Source: Stenotrophomonas maltophilia
Lineage (GTDB): Bacteria > Pseudomonadota > Gammaproteobacteria > Xanthomonadales > Xanthomonadaceae
Assembly (NCBI RefSeq): GCF_003205835.1
Contig: NZ_CP029773.1
Location: 2,078,501-2,142,500, forward strand
Direction: 5' to 3'
DNA length: 64,000 nucleotides
This document shows, piece by piece, positions 28,912 to 37,133 of this stretch (positions are counted from its first letter, which is position 1; every line of letters starts with the position of its first letter). The notes beneath the pieces were generated by a model. That model was given only the letters and a program-made list of their open reading frames with translations. It searched no databases and was not told the DNA's origin. A program made the position numbers and the translations under genes.

Positions 28912-29829
28912 GTGGCAACGGCGACCCTGCTGTTGCCGGCACGCAGCCGCTTTGCCGCGGCTGCGCTGCCTGATGACGTGGCGCGTGCCCTGGGCCGCGC
29001 CAACGCCTCGCAGTTCGAAGCCGGCGAGCGGGCGCAGCTGCAGCGCCATTTCACGGTCGCCGCGCCGCACTGGCCGGTGGCCGCACTGAGCCGCCAGCGT
29101 GACGCCGGCGATGCTGCCGGCGCGAGCTGGCTGCGTGCCGATCCGGCCTGCATGGTGCCGGACATGCACGGCGCGCGGATGATGGCCTACGGCGAAACGC
29201 TGCGGCCGACCCTGGCCGACAGCCTGGCCCTGCTGCCGGTGCTGCAGCCGTTGTTCGCCGATGCCGGGTTCGTGCTTGACGCGCCCGACCCCTCGCGCTG
29301 GTACCTGCGGCTGCCGATCGACAGCGAGCTGCCGGACTTCGATAGTCCGGACGAGGTGCTGGGCGATGACCTGTTCTCGCACCTGCCGGAAGGCGAGGGC
29401 GGTCGCCGCTGGCGGGCGTTGATGACCGAGGCGCAGGTGTTGTTGCACAACCATTCCTGGAACCAGCAGCGCGCCGCGCAGGGACAACAGCCGATCAATT
29501 CGCTGTGGTTCTGGGGCGGTGGCGTGATGCCGGTATCGGTCAGCACGGCGCATGCGCAGGTGCGCAGTCGTGATGCCCTGCTGCAGGGCCTGGCTCTGGC
29601 GGCAGGCGTCGCCGTGGATGGCGAGCAGGCGGTGGATGCACTGGTCGACCTGCGCCAGCTGCGCTCCCTGCAGCAGCTCGGCAATGATGCGATCCGTCCG
29701 CTGCTGGCTGCGCTGAAGCGTGGCGAGCTGCAGCGACTGGTGCTGGATTTCGAGGATGGCCTGCAGTTCCAGCTGGATCGTGGCCAGCGCTGGCAGTTCT
29801 GGAAGAAGCCGCGGCAGCTTCACGATTGA
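28912..29829 (+). CDS. rpfE: RpfE-like protein (annotated phosphoglycerate mutase-like)
   Basis: 305 residues from a GTG start (VATATLLLPARSRF). The family is found between greA and recJ in Xanthomonas, where rpfE is one of the original pathogenicity-regulation loci with a mild or indirect effect. Conserved features seen: WLRADPACMVPDMHGARMMA, RWYLRLP, NHSWNQQRAAQGQQPINSLW and FWGGGVMP. The last blocks resemble apo-type phosphoglycerate-mutase relatives, which underlies the usual automatic annotation, but a full metal-binding set is not evident. Probably cytoplasmic. Biochemical role unknown. Confidence 0.82.
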   Translation: MATATLLLPARSRFAAAALPDDVARALGRANASQFEAGERAQLQRHFTVAAPHWPVAALSRQRDAGDAAGASWLRADPACMVPDMHGARMMAYGETLRPTLADSLALLPVLQPLFADAGFVLDAPDPSRWYLRLPIDSELPDFDSPDEVLGDDLFSHLPEGEGGRRWRALMTEAQVLLHNHSWNQQRAAQGQQPINSLWFWGGGVMPVSVSTAHAQVRSRDALLQGLALAAGVAVDGEQAVDALVDLRQLRSLQQLGNDAIRPLLAALKRGELQRLVLDFEDGLQFQLDRGQRWQFWKKPRQLHD

Positions 29830-29831
29830 TC

Positions 29832-29872
29832 GGGGTCGGATCCGTTTTCCATCGGAAAACGGCTCTGACCCC
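29832..29872. repeat. GGGGTCGGATCC-type hairpin element, copy 3
   Basis: GGGGTCGGATCCGTTTTCC with its inverted partner GGAAAACGGCTCTGACCCC around a short loop. It sits directly after the rpfE stop and is probably an RNA-processing or transcript-end element. Confidence 0.85.
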
Positions 29873-29889
29873 AGATGTTTGCCGGGGTT

Positions 29890-29911
29890 GCCGGCCAGCG
29901 GCCGGCACTAC
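29890..29911 (-). repeat. SMAG half-element
   Basis: GCCGGCCAGCGGCCGGCACT plus AC: one hairpin whose minus-strand 5' end is GTAG, between rpfE and recJ. Confidence 0.7.
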
Positions 29912-29983
29912 CGCAGCTGCCGGGCGCAATCCCGCCAGCCTCTCCCACGCGCGGTATCATCCCTCTGTCTTTCGTAACCGGCG

Positions 29984-31747
29984 ATGCCGATGTCCCTTGC
30001 CGCCGATGCCGTGCAGCCCACCTCTGATACGCCGATGATCCGCCGCCGCGATGCGGTCGCGCCCGGCAGCTGGCCGGAGGGCACGCTGCCGCTGCTGGCG
30101 CGGCTTTATGCCAGTCGTGGCGCAGGCACACCGGAACTGGCGCTGCCGAAGCTGGGCAGCCTGCATGCGCCCGAGCTGCTGACCGGCATCGATGATGCGG
30201 TGGGACTGCTGGTCGAGGCCATCGCCAACGACAAGCGCATCCTGGTGGTCGGCGATTTCGACTGCGATGGCGCTACCGCCTGCGCGGTCGGTGTGCGAGG
30301 CCTGCGCATGCTCGGCGCGCAGCATGTTTTCCACGCGGTGCCGAACCGCATGGTGCACGGCTATGGCCTGTCACCTTCACTGGTGGAGGAACTGGCCGAA
30401 CTGAAGCCGGACCTGTTGGTCACTGTCGACCACGGCATTGCCTGCCACGCGGGCGTGACTGCAGCCAAGGCGCGTGGCTGGCAGGTGCTGGTCACCGATC
30501 ACCATCTGCCGGGCCCGCAGCTGCCGCCGGCCGACGTGATCGTTGATCCGAATCTGGATGGCGATGCCTTCCCCAGCAAGTCGCTGGCCGGCGTCGGCGT
30601 GATCTTCTACGTGCTGATGGCGCTGCGCCGGCAGATGCGCGAGGCCGGCGTCTTCGCCGATGGCAAAGGGCCAGACCTGACCACGCTGCTGGACCTGGTG
30701 GCGGTAGGTACCGTTGCCGACCTGGTAGCGCTGGACCCGAACAACCGTGCGCTGGTCAGCGCAGGCCTGCGCCGTCTGCGCGCAGGGCAGGGCTGTGTCG
30801 GCCTGCGTGCGCTGATCGAAGCCAGTGGCCGCGACGCTGCGCGGCTGACCGCGACCGACATCGGCTTCGCACTCGGCCCACGCCTGAACGCTGCAGGCCG
30901 GCTTGAGGACATGGCGCTGGGTATCGCGCTGTTGCTGACCGAAGACCCGCGCCAGGCGCGCGACATCGCGCAGACGCTGGAGCAGATCAATTCGGAACGG
31001 CGCGCGGTGCAGCAGTCGATGACCGATGACGCCGAGCAGGCGTTGACCCGCGTGGTGCTGGACATGGCCGGGCAGCGACCGGTGGCGGCCTGCCTGTTCG
31101 ACGCCGACTGGCATCCCGGCGTGGTCGGCCTGGTCGCGTCGAAAATGAAGGATCGCCTGCATCGCCCGGTGATCGCCTTCGCCCCGGCCGAACCCGGTGC
31201 CGACACCCTGCGTGGTTCGGCGCGCTCGATTCCCGGCCTGCACATCCGTGACGCGCTGGCACTGGTTGATGCACGCCATCCGGGCCTGATCGAACGTTTC
31301 GGTGGCCACGCCATGGCGGCCGGCCTCAGCCTGCGGCTGGATCACGTTGATGCCTTCAAGGCCGCCTTCGTCGCCGTGGTGCTGGAAATGCTCGACCCGG
31401 CGGCACTACAGCAGCAGGTACTCAGTGATGGCGAACTGGCCGCGGACGAGCTCGACCATCGCCACGCCGATGCATTGCGCCTGGCTGGGCCGTGGGGCCA
31501 GGGCTTCCCCGAACCGCTGTTCGACGGCCACTTCGAAGTGGCCAACTGGCGCGTACTGAAGGAACGCCACCTGAAGCTGGAACTGCGCCTGCCCGGCGTA
31601 CCCGGCACGATCAACGCGATCCATTTCGGCGGCTGGCACGGCAACGCACCCGCCCGTCATGTACACCTGGCCTACCGGCTGGCCTGCGATGACTATCGCG
31701 GCGGCAGCGCCATCCAGCTGATCGTCGAGCACTGCCTCCCCGCATGA
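29984..31747 (+). CDS. recJ: Single-stranded-DNA-specific exonuclease RecJ
   Basis: 587 residues (E. coli 577). A 5'-3' ssDNA exonuclease for RecF-pathway recombination and mismatch repair. DHH-family motifs: LVVGDFDCDGATAC (motif I), VTVDHGIACH (motif II), VLVTDHHLPGP (the DHH motif III), and DHHA1-type residues in SGDARP-like GSARSIPGLHIRDAL and ERFGGHAMAAGLSL. An OB-fold C-terminal domain completes it. Two in-frame ATGs (29984, 29990) are equally possible. In Xanthomonas the next gene would be prfB; here 21.5 kb intervenes. Confidence 0.95.
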   Translation: MPMSLAADAVQPTSDTPMIRRRDAVAPGSWPEGTLPLLARLYASRGAGTPELALPKLGSLHAPELLTGIDDAVGLLVEAIANDKRILVVGDFDCDGATACAVGVRGLRMLGAQHVFHAVPNRMVHGYGLSPSLVEELAELKPDLLVTVDHGIACHAGVTAAKARGWQVLVTDHHLPGPQLPPADVIVDPNLDGDAFPSKSLAGVGVIFYVLMALRRQMREAGVFADGKGPDLTTLLDLVAVGTVADLVALDPNNRALVSAGLRRLRAGQGCVGLRALIEASGRDAARLTATDIGFALGPRLNAAGRLEDMALGIALLLTEDPRQARDIAQTLEQINSERRAVQQSMTDDAEQALTRVVLDMAGQRPVAACLFDADWHPGVVGLVASKMKDRLHRPVIAFAPAEPGADTLRGSARSIPGLHIRDALALVDARHPGLIERFGGHAMAAGLSLRLDHVDAFKAAFVAVVLEMLDPAALQQQVLSDGELAADELDHRHADALRLAGPWGQGFPEPLFDGHFEVANWRVLKERHLKLELRLPGVPGTINAIHFGGWHGNAPARHVHLAYRLACDDYRGGSAIQLIVEHCLPA

Positions 31748-31823
31748 AAAAAGGGGACGGAGGGGATTAAGTCGCAAGTGGCAAACAAGGCACAAGCGAC
31801 TTAATCCCCTCCGTCCCCTTTTT
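31748..31823. terminator. Perfect 28-bp inverted repeat with A/T tails (bidirectional terminator-like)
   Basis: AAAAAGGGGACGGAGGGG plus ATTAAGTCGC is repeated exactly in inverted orientation after a 20-base loop, ending in TTTTT. Both strands therefore carry a GC-rich stem followed by a T run, immediately after recJ and before the convergent DUF1176 gene. It is ideal for stopping transcription from both sides and marks the left border of the accessory region. Confidence 0.85.
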
Positions 31824-31831
31824 ATGTGGCG

Positions 31832-32881
31832 TCAGCGGACCTCGCTGACCAGCATCGGCAGTTCCCACGTACCACCGGGTACGCCGCGGCACAGACCTGC
31901 CGCAATTTCCGAGGTGGCGACGAAGGCCGTGCCATTCCACGTCCAGGCTGCGTGCGAAATGCAGTCAGCGAGGCCGCGGCCCTTCTGCGCGGCAACGATC
32001 TGGCCATCGTCGTAGTCGATTGCATCGCTGGTCACCCACTGTGCCTGGAACGGCGGCTGTGGGCGGGCCACCCAGTAGCCATCGCCGCTGTTGTAGGCCG
32101 CTCGCCAGCAGGGCACGTTGACCAGCACGTGCTGTGCGTCCAGGCGGCGGACCTCCAGCGGCGAGTTGCTCAGCGGAATATCGGCATCGGTTTCCTGCAG
32201 GCCTTCGCAGTTGTCGCCCTCCAGCGTGGCACGCAGTGCCGCGCGCAGGGCGGGTGAAGCAGCCAGTCGTGCAGACGCAGGATCGTCCGGGGGCGAGTCC
32301 AGGGTAGCGGCCTTGCGCACCACCGGCACCGGCAGGGCGGCGGGGACGCTGGATTCAGGCGTACTGCCCTTGCGCATCACTGCGCCGGGTGTACCGAGGC
32401 GACCCTGATACTCATCGATCTTCAGCAGCACGGCTGCCGCACCCTTGTCCGACAGTGACCAGCGATGGCCGGCGCCATCGGTCACGCTGATCCCGCCATC
32501 GCGCACCAGCGCGGACAACAGCGCGCTGGTCTGCGCGGCATTCAAGCCATGCGTGCCTTCGCCCCTGGTGGGGGCCAGCACACCCAGATCCTGCTGCTGG
32601 ATGCGCAGGTGCAGCGGGCCCTTGGGCTGGGGTTGGCCTTCTTCCGGCTGCAGCGACAGGCGTCCCTGTATCGCCTGGTTGGGGCCGCCCCTGCGGGTGA
32701 GCAGCACGCTCAGGGGGCTGTCTTCGTCGGTGGCGTAACCGGCGGCGCGGCAGGTCAGGGTGTTGTCACAGGCCACGACCCAGTCGTGGTGCTGGAAGTA
32801 CAGGCTCTTTGCCGGAGCTGCAGCGCCGGTTGCAAGAGGGCTGACCAGGAACAGCAGGGCAGGAAACAGGAAGGAACGCAT
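31832..32881 (-). CDS. DUF1176 exported protein
   Basis: 349 residues. Signal peptide MRSFLFPALLFLVSPLATGA, then the DUF1176 core with LYFQHHDWVVACDNTLTCRAAGY, repeated cysteines, VLLKIDEYQGRLGTPGA and a C-terminal half ending GVPGGTWELPML. A periplasmic protein of unknown function; cysteine pairs suggest disulfides. The start at 32881 gives the signal peptide; upstream in-frame ATGs would add about 60 unrelated residues. It faces away from vgrG across a 228-bp, more AT-rich intergenic stretch. Confidence 0.82.
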   Translation of the reverse strand: MRSFLFPALLFLVSPLATGAAAPAKSLYFQHHDWVVACDNTLTCRAAGYATDEDSPLSVLLTRRGGPNQAIQGRLSLQPEEGQPQPKGPLHLRIQQQDLGVLAPTRGEGTHGLNAAQTSALLSALVRDGGISVTDGAGHRWSLSDKGAAAVLLKIDEYQGRLGTPGAVMRKGSTPESSVPAALPVPVVRKAATLDSPPDDPASARLAASPALRAALRATLEGDNCEGLQETDADIPLSNSPLEVRRLDAQHVLVNVPCWRAAYNSGDGYWVARPQPPFQAQWVTSDAIDYDDGQIVAAQKGRGLADCISHAAWTWNGTAFVATSEIAAGLCRGVPGGTWELPMLVSEVR

Positions 32882-33109
32882 GGGTGTCCATACACATGGG
32901 CGGGGCCATATGGTGCCTACCAATGCGCGTCGCGACCAGCCTGAATGAGAGGGTCTGAGGGTGCCGATCTGTGATGGAATTCGCGCTGTCTTGAAAATAC
33001 TTAATGAATTCATCTCCTTATCCAGCTGCGGATGTGTCAAAAAGCTGGCGCATGTCACACGGCAATGGCAAAGTCAGGCCACGACCAACATGGGACGACG
33101 GAACGCCCG

Positions 33110-35353
33110 ATGTACGCCGAATCACTGCTCCCCGGCGCTGTGCTGCAGCGCCTGCACCAGGACCGACGCCTGATCCGCGTCGAAACCGCCTTGGACCCGG
33201 ACACGTTCCTGGTCAAACGCTTCGAGGGAAGCGAGGCGGTGTCGAACCCGTTCACCTACCGTATCGACCTGCTCTCGATCCAGCCGCGGCTGGAACTGAA
33301 GCAGCTGGTCGGGCAGCCGCTGCGCCTGCAGCTGGGCGATGAGTTCGGCAATCGCAGCGTGCACGGCTACGTGCGCGAGTTCGCCAGCACCGGGCAGCAG
33401 GCACAGTTCAGTGCGTACCGCGCCGAGCTGGCGCCCTGGTTCGCCTTCCTCGACTACACCTGCAACTGCCGCATCTTCCAGGACCGGAACGTGCTGCAGA
33501 TCATCGAAGAGGTGTTCGCCAGCTACGCGCAGCTGGCGAAGTTCCGCTACGACCTCAACGCCGGCAAGCTGCCGCCGTTGCCGTACTGCGTGCAGTACAA
33601 CGAATCGGATTTCGCCTTTGTCAGCCGCCTGCTGGAGGACGCCGGGCTGTACTACAGCTTCGTGCACGATGACGAAGGCCACACCCTGGTGATCAGTGAT
33701 GATTCGACGCTGAGCACCGTGCACGGTGAACCACGCCCGATCGCCTTCGTGTCCGACCAGGGCACGCTGGCCAGCACCGGGCTGCACCGCTGGGGCGCGC
33801 GTCGACGGGTCGGGCCCAGCGTGCAGACCCTGCGCAGTTTCGATTTCAAGCAGCCCAGCCAGTCGCTGGACGGCAACCAGGGCAACCAAGTGCCGCTGGG
33901 CCTGCTGCCGCCGCTGGAGCAGTACCGCTACGATGGCGCGGCACGCTTCACCAACAGCCGCATCGGCCAGGCCTTGGCGGCCGTGCGCAATGAAGAGGTG
34001 GCCTGGCCGACCAAGCTGTTCGAATGCGCCGGCAATGCCGGTGAGCTCGACGCCGGGTCCTGCTTCGAACTGGAGCGGCATCCGGATTTCATCGGCCGTG
34101 ACGACACCGACCGCAGCTTCTTCGTGGTCAGCGTGCAGCGCGAAGGCCACAACAACTTCGCCGCCGACTTCGGCAGCGCCGAAGCGCCCAGCGTTGAAGT
34201 GCAGGCGGAAGTCCTGCGCCGGCGCATTCCCTACCGTCCGCTGCGGCGCACGCCCTGGCCGCGCATGCCGGGCCCGCAGACCGCGACCGTGGTCGGCCCG
34301 CCGGGCGAGGAACTGCATGCCGATCGCTATGGCCGGGTCAAGGTGCAGTTCCACTGGGACCGGCAACTGGATCGCCGCGAGAACGCATCGTGCTGGATCC
34401 GCAGCGCCAGCCCGTGGGCTGGTGCCGACATGGGCGGTGTCTCGCCACCGCGCGTCGGCCAGGAAGTGATCGTCGATTTCCTCGACGGTGACCCGGACCG
34501 GCCGATCATCACCGGCCGTGTCTACAACGAAGACAACATGCCGCCATTCGGCATGGAGGTGAGCGGCCTGAAGTCGAAGACGGTCAAGGGCGCCGGCTGG
34601 AACGAGATCACCATGCACGATGGTGCCGGTGGCGAGCTGCTGAACATGCGCGCGCAGCGCGACATGGTCACCACCGTGCTCAACGATCAGAACGCCAGCA
34701 TCAAGAACAACAAGTCCACCTCGGTCTCGGTCAATCACCGCATGGACGTGGGCTCCAACCAGGACATCAGCGTCGGCGGCAACCGCGGCATCACCGTCAC
34801 CGGCACCGACACCCTGGGCGTCACCGGCACCCGTACCACCAACGTGACCGGTGCAGTCACCGAGAAGTACGAGAGCGGCGAAACCAAGACGATCGTGGCG
34901 TCCGGCTATACCGAAACCATCACCGGCGATTTCAAGACCACGCTGACCGGCAACTACACCAGCCAGCGCACCGGCACCTGGACCGAGACCGTCACCTCCA
35001 CCTCCAGCCGCACCGTGGGCGGGCTGGTCACGGAGACGCTGAAGGCGGCGCGTGACGTGACCATCACCGGCCAGGACAAGCGCAAGGTGCAGGGCAAGGT
35101 GGACGACAGCAACGTCGGTGAGCGCGTCATCGATGTCACCGGCAACTTCAGCCAGGATGCCAGCGGAACCCACAGCCAGGGCTCGGACGGCGTGATGAGC
35201 CTGGAGTCGGCGGTCAAGCTCACCAGCAAGGTCGGCGGCTCGGTCATCGAGATCACCGACAGCGCGATCAAGATCACCGCCGGTGGCTCGGAAGTGGTGA
35301 TCGACGCGGGCGGTGTTTCGGTCAACGGCAGTGAGATCAAGCTCAACTGCTGA
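33110..35353 (+). CDS. vgrG: Type VI secretion tip protein VgrG
   Basis: 747 residues from MYAESLLPGAVLQ; in-frame ATGs at 33032 and 33065 are possible but add non-family sequence. Trimeric spike of the contractile T6SS needle. An N-terminal gp27-like part (TFLVKRFEGSEAVSNPF to about residue 380), a gp5-like OB domain (HADRYGRVKVQFHWDR), a beta-helix with regular Thr/Gly repeats (DUF2345-like; GSNQDISVGGNRGITVTGTD), and a C-terminal end SEVVIDAGGVSVNGSEIKLN with no extra effector domain. The blunt end normally carries a PAAR tip, here probably supplied by the rhs product three genes downstream. Confidence 0.93.
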   Translation: MYAESLLPGAVLQRLHQDRRLIRVETALDPDTFLVKRFEGSEAVSNPFTYRIDLLSIQPRLELKQLVGQPLRLQLGDEFGNRSVHGYVREFASTGQQAQFSAYRAELAPWFAFLDYTCNCRIFQDRNVLQIIEEVFASYAQLAKFRYDLNAGKLPPLPYCVQYNESDFAFVSRLLEDAGLYYSFVHDDEGHTLVISDDSTLSTVHGEPRPIAFVSDQGTLASTGLHRWGARRRVGPSVQTLRSFDFKQPSQSLDGNQGNQVPLGLLPPLEQYRYDGAARFTNSRIGQALAAVRNEEVAWPTKLFECAGNAGELDAGSCFELERHPDFIGRDDTDRSFFVVSVQREGHNNFAADFGSAEAPSVEVQAEVLRRRIPYRPLRRTPWPRMPGPQTATVVGPPGEELHADRYGRVKVQFHWDRQLDRRENASCWIRSASPWAGADMGGVSPPRVGQEVIVDFLDGDPDRPIITGRVYNEDNMPPFGMEVSGLKSKTVKGAGWNEITMHDGAGGELLNMRAQRDMVTTVLNDQNASIKNNKSTSVSVNHRMDVGSNQDISVGGNRGITVTGTDTLGVTGTRTTNVTGAVTEKYESGETKTIVASGYTETITGDFKTTLTGNYTSQRTGTWTETVTSTSSRTVGGLVTETLKAARDVTITGQDKRKVQGKVDDSNVGERVIDVTGNFSQDASGTHSQGSDGVMSLESAVKLTSKVGGSVIEITDSAIKITAGGSEVVIDAGGVSVNGSEIKLNC

Positions 35354-35369
35354 GCCGCACGGGAGAAAC

Positions 35370-36989
35370 ATGATGCAGGACACCCCCATGCTGCGCGGCC
35401 TGAACGCATTGCGCGATGCCTGGCTGGAAGCCACCGCCGACAGCAACCGGCGCCTGCTGGTCTGGCGCTTGCCGGCTGCGGCCAGCCGGCTGCTGGCCGC
35501 GTTTTTCGAGATGCAGCGCCACGATGCCGGGCGCGATACGCCGGACTACTTCCTGCGCATCGATACTGCCTATGAGCTTGGCTTCCGCTACAGCCGGCAG
35601 CTGAAGCAGGACCTGCTGGACCGCTATCTGGCCAGCCAGGAGGATCTGCGCGCGCAGCAGGTGGCGCTCGGCTGGCGTGGCCCGCACGAAGGGCATCCGG
35701 ACAGCGCACAGGGTGTCGTCGAGGTGCTGGAGAGCTTCATCGAGCATCATGGCGAACACCTGCGCCTGCTGGCGGCGGTGCTGGAACCGGAGCGTTGCGT
35801 GCCTGGCGAGGGATTCGAACGCTGGGTGGACGCCGCGCTGGCCGCCGGCCCTGGCCAGCGCCTGCGCCTGGTGCTGGTGGATACCGACGAAGATCCGCGC
35901 TGGCAGCCGTTGCTGGAGCGCCACGGCAAGGCCGCACGGATCGTCACTGCGCCGATCGACATGTTCGGCATTGCCCGCGATACCGCTGCGCAGTCCGGTG
36001 GCCGCGGCCCGGAAGTGCTGTACCGCCAGCTGCTGGCGGACCTGATGCTGTTGCTGGAGCGCGGCAGCCCGTCGCAGGTCGTTGCCCGTGCCGAACGCGC
36101 GCAGGGACTGGCGCTGCGGCACGGCTGGCAGGACCAGCAATCGGTGGTGCAGATGATGGTGGCTGGTGCGTGGTTGAAGCACGGCGATCACGGGCAGGCG
36201 ATCAACAGCTACCGGCAGGCTCGCAGTGCGGCTGAGGGCGCGCGCCTGGGCGGCAACCCGGCAGCACCGGAACTGGTGATGCAGAGCTGGTTTGGCGAGG
36301 CAGGCTGCTGGCTGGCAGCAAAGCAGCCGGAGCGCGCCGCACAGACCTACCTGCAGGCCTCGACGTCAGCGGCGAGCATTCCACACCCGATGTTCGCACT
36401 GGAGGGCCAGCGCATGGCGGGCTGGTGCCAGCTGCAGGCCGGCCAGCGCGAAGCGGCGCGCACCCAGTTGCTGGAGGCGATCCGCATCGCCAAGCCGCTG
36501 GCGCCGGCTGATCGCAAGGCCACCACGCTGCCGCAGGCGCTGTGGGTCCTGCTGCAATTGCAGGACGCGCGCCGCTGCGAATCGCTGCAGCAGGTCGCCG
36601 CCGACTACCTGCAGGCCAGTACCGGACTGCTGGAGAAGGCCGATGCGCAGGGCCGCGCGCTCGGCCCGCAGCCGGTGCGGCCGGCGCTGGATGCCATCGA
36701 CGCAGCGCTGGACGCCGCGCTGGAACGAGGCTTCCACCGCGCCCAACAGGAGCGCGAGCGGCTGATCCAGGGCGGCGATGAGTTCTTCCGCAAGATCGTG
36801 GCCGTCGGCCGCGATTTCCTCGACCCGGGCTGGAACGGCCTGCCGGCCATCGAGCACCCGCTCGATCACGAGATACCGGTGTGGAGCGAGCCGCCGGCGA
36901 TGCAGCCGTTGCCCGATCCCAGTGGCCTGCTGCAGGCGTCCGCGGCGGCGCCGGCCGGGCCTGCCGTTACAGGAGTGGCTGTTGCATGA
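35370..36989 (+). CDS. TPR-like protein between VgrG and Rhs, candidate T6SS effector-loading adaptor
   Basis: 539 residues, no signal peptide or membrane helix. The N-terminal half (LLVWRLPAAASRLLAAFF to ARIVTAPIDMFGI) looks like an alpha/beta domain without a P-loop. Residues about 215-420 show helical tetratricopeptide-like repeats (HGQAINSYRQARSAAEG; PERAAQTYLQASTSAA; AARTQLLEAIRIAKPL). The C-terminal part is helical with a Pro-rich tail. No family name is recognised. Its place directly after vgrG (16-bp gap, GGGAG ribosome site) and before the rhs gene is where chaperones such as DUF4123 or Eag proteins normally lie, and neither of those is present. An adaptor or chaperone role is inferred from context only. 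Confidence 0.7.
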   Translation: MMQDTPMLRGLNALRDAWLEATADSNRRLLVWRLPAAASRLLAAFFEMQRHDAGRDTPDYFLRIDTAYELGFRYSRQLKQDLLDRYLASQEDLRAQQVALGWRGPHEGHPDSAQGVVEVLESFIEHHGEHLRLLAAVLEPERCVPGEGFERWVDAALAAGPGQRLRLVLVDTDEDPRWQPLLERHGKAARIVTAPIDMFGIARDTAAQSGGRGPEVLYRQLLADLMLLLERGSPSQVVARAERAQGLALRHGWQDQQSVVQMMVAGAWLKHGDHGQAINSYRQARSAAEGARLGGNPAAPELVMQSWFGEAGCWLAAKQPERAAQTYLQASTSAASIPHPMFALEGQRMAGWCQLQAGQREAARTQLLEAIRIAKPLAPADRKATTLPQALWVLLQLQDARRCESLQQVAADYLQASTGLLEKADAQGRALGPQPVRPALDAIDAALDAALERGFHRAQQERERLIQGGDEFFRKIVAVGRDFLDPGWNGLPAIEHPLDHEIPVWSEPPAMQPLPDPSGLLQASAAAPAGPAVTGVAVA

Positions 36990-37114
36990 AGTCGAACAAG
37001 ACCGTAGTGATGCTGGTGGCCATCGTGCTGGGCATCATCGTCGTGACCTGGATCAGCGCCGAGTACCGTGACGAAGTAAAGGCGTTCCTGCGCGCGTTGT
37101 TCCGCGCCTTGTAA
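36986..37114 (+). CDS. 42-residue single-pass membrane protein
   Basis: MKSNKTVVMLVAIVLGIIVV starts the protein; residues 6-24 form one membrane helix, followed by a short charged amphipathic tail (EYRDEVKAFLRALFRAL). Its start overlaps the stop of the TPR-like gene by four bases (ATGA), and the rhs ribosome site follows 10 bases after its stop. This tight packing argues that it is a real translated gene of the operon. No homologue is recognised. It could help the Rhs effector or its adaptor at the membrane, or act as an immunity or holin-like element. Confidence 0.6.
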   Translation: MKSNKTVVMLVAIVLGIIVVTWISAEYRDEVKAFLRALFRAL

Positions 37115-37133
37115 AGCAACAGGGAGTGTTGCC

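Noticed and set aside
32882..33109. Sigma-54 promoter for the T6SS operon
   Set aside because: A TGGCGC ... CGGCA arrangement near 33046 departs from the -24/-12 spacing and bases, so it was not called.
34690..35340. Tandem repeat array inside vgrG
   Set aside because: The Thr/Gly-rich periodicity is the normal beta-helix of the VgrG needle, not a DNA repeat or CRISPR.
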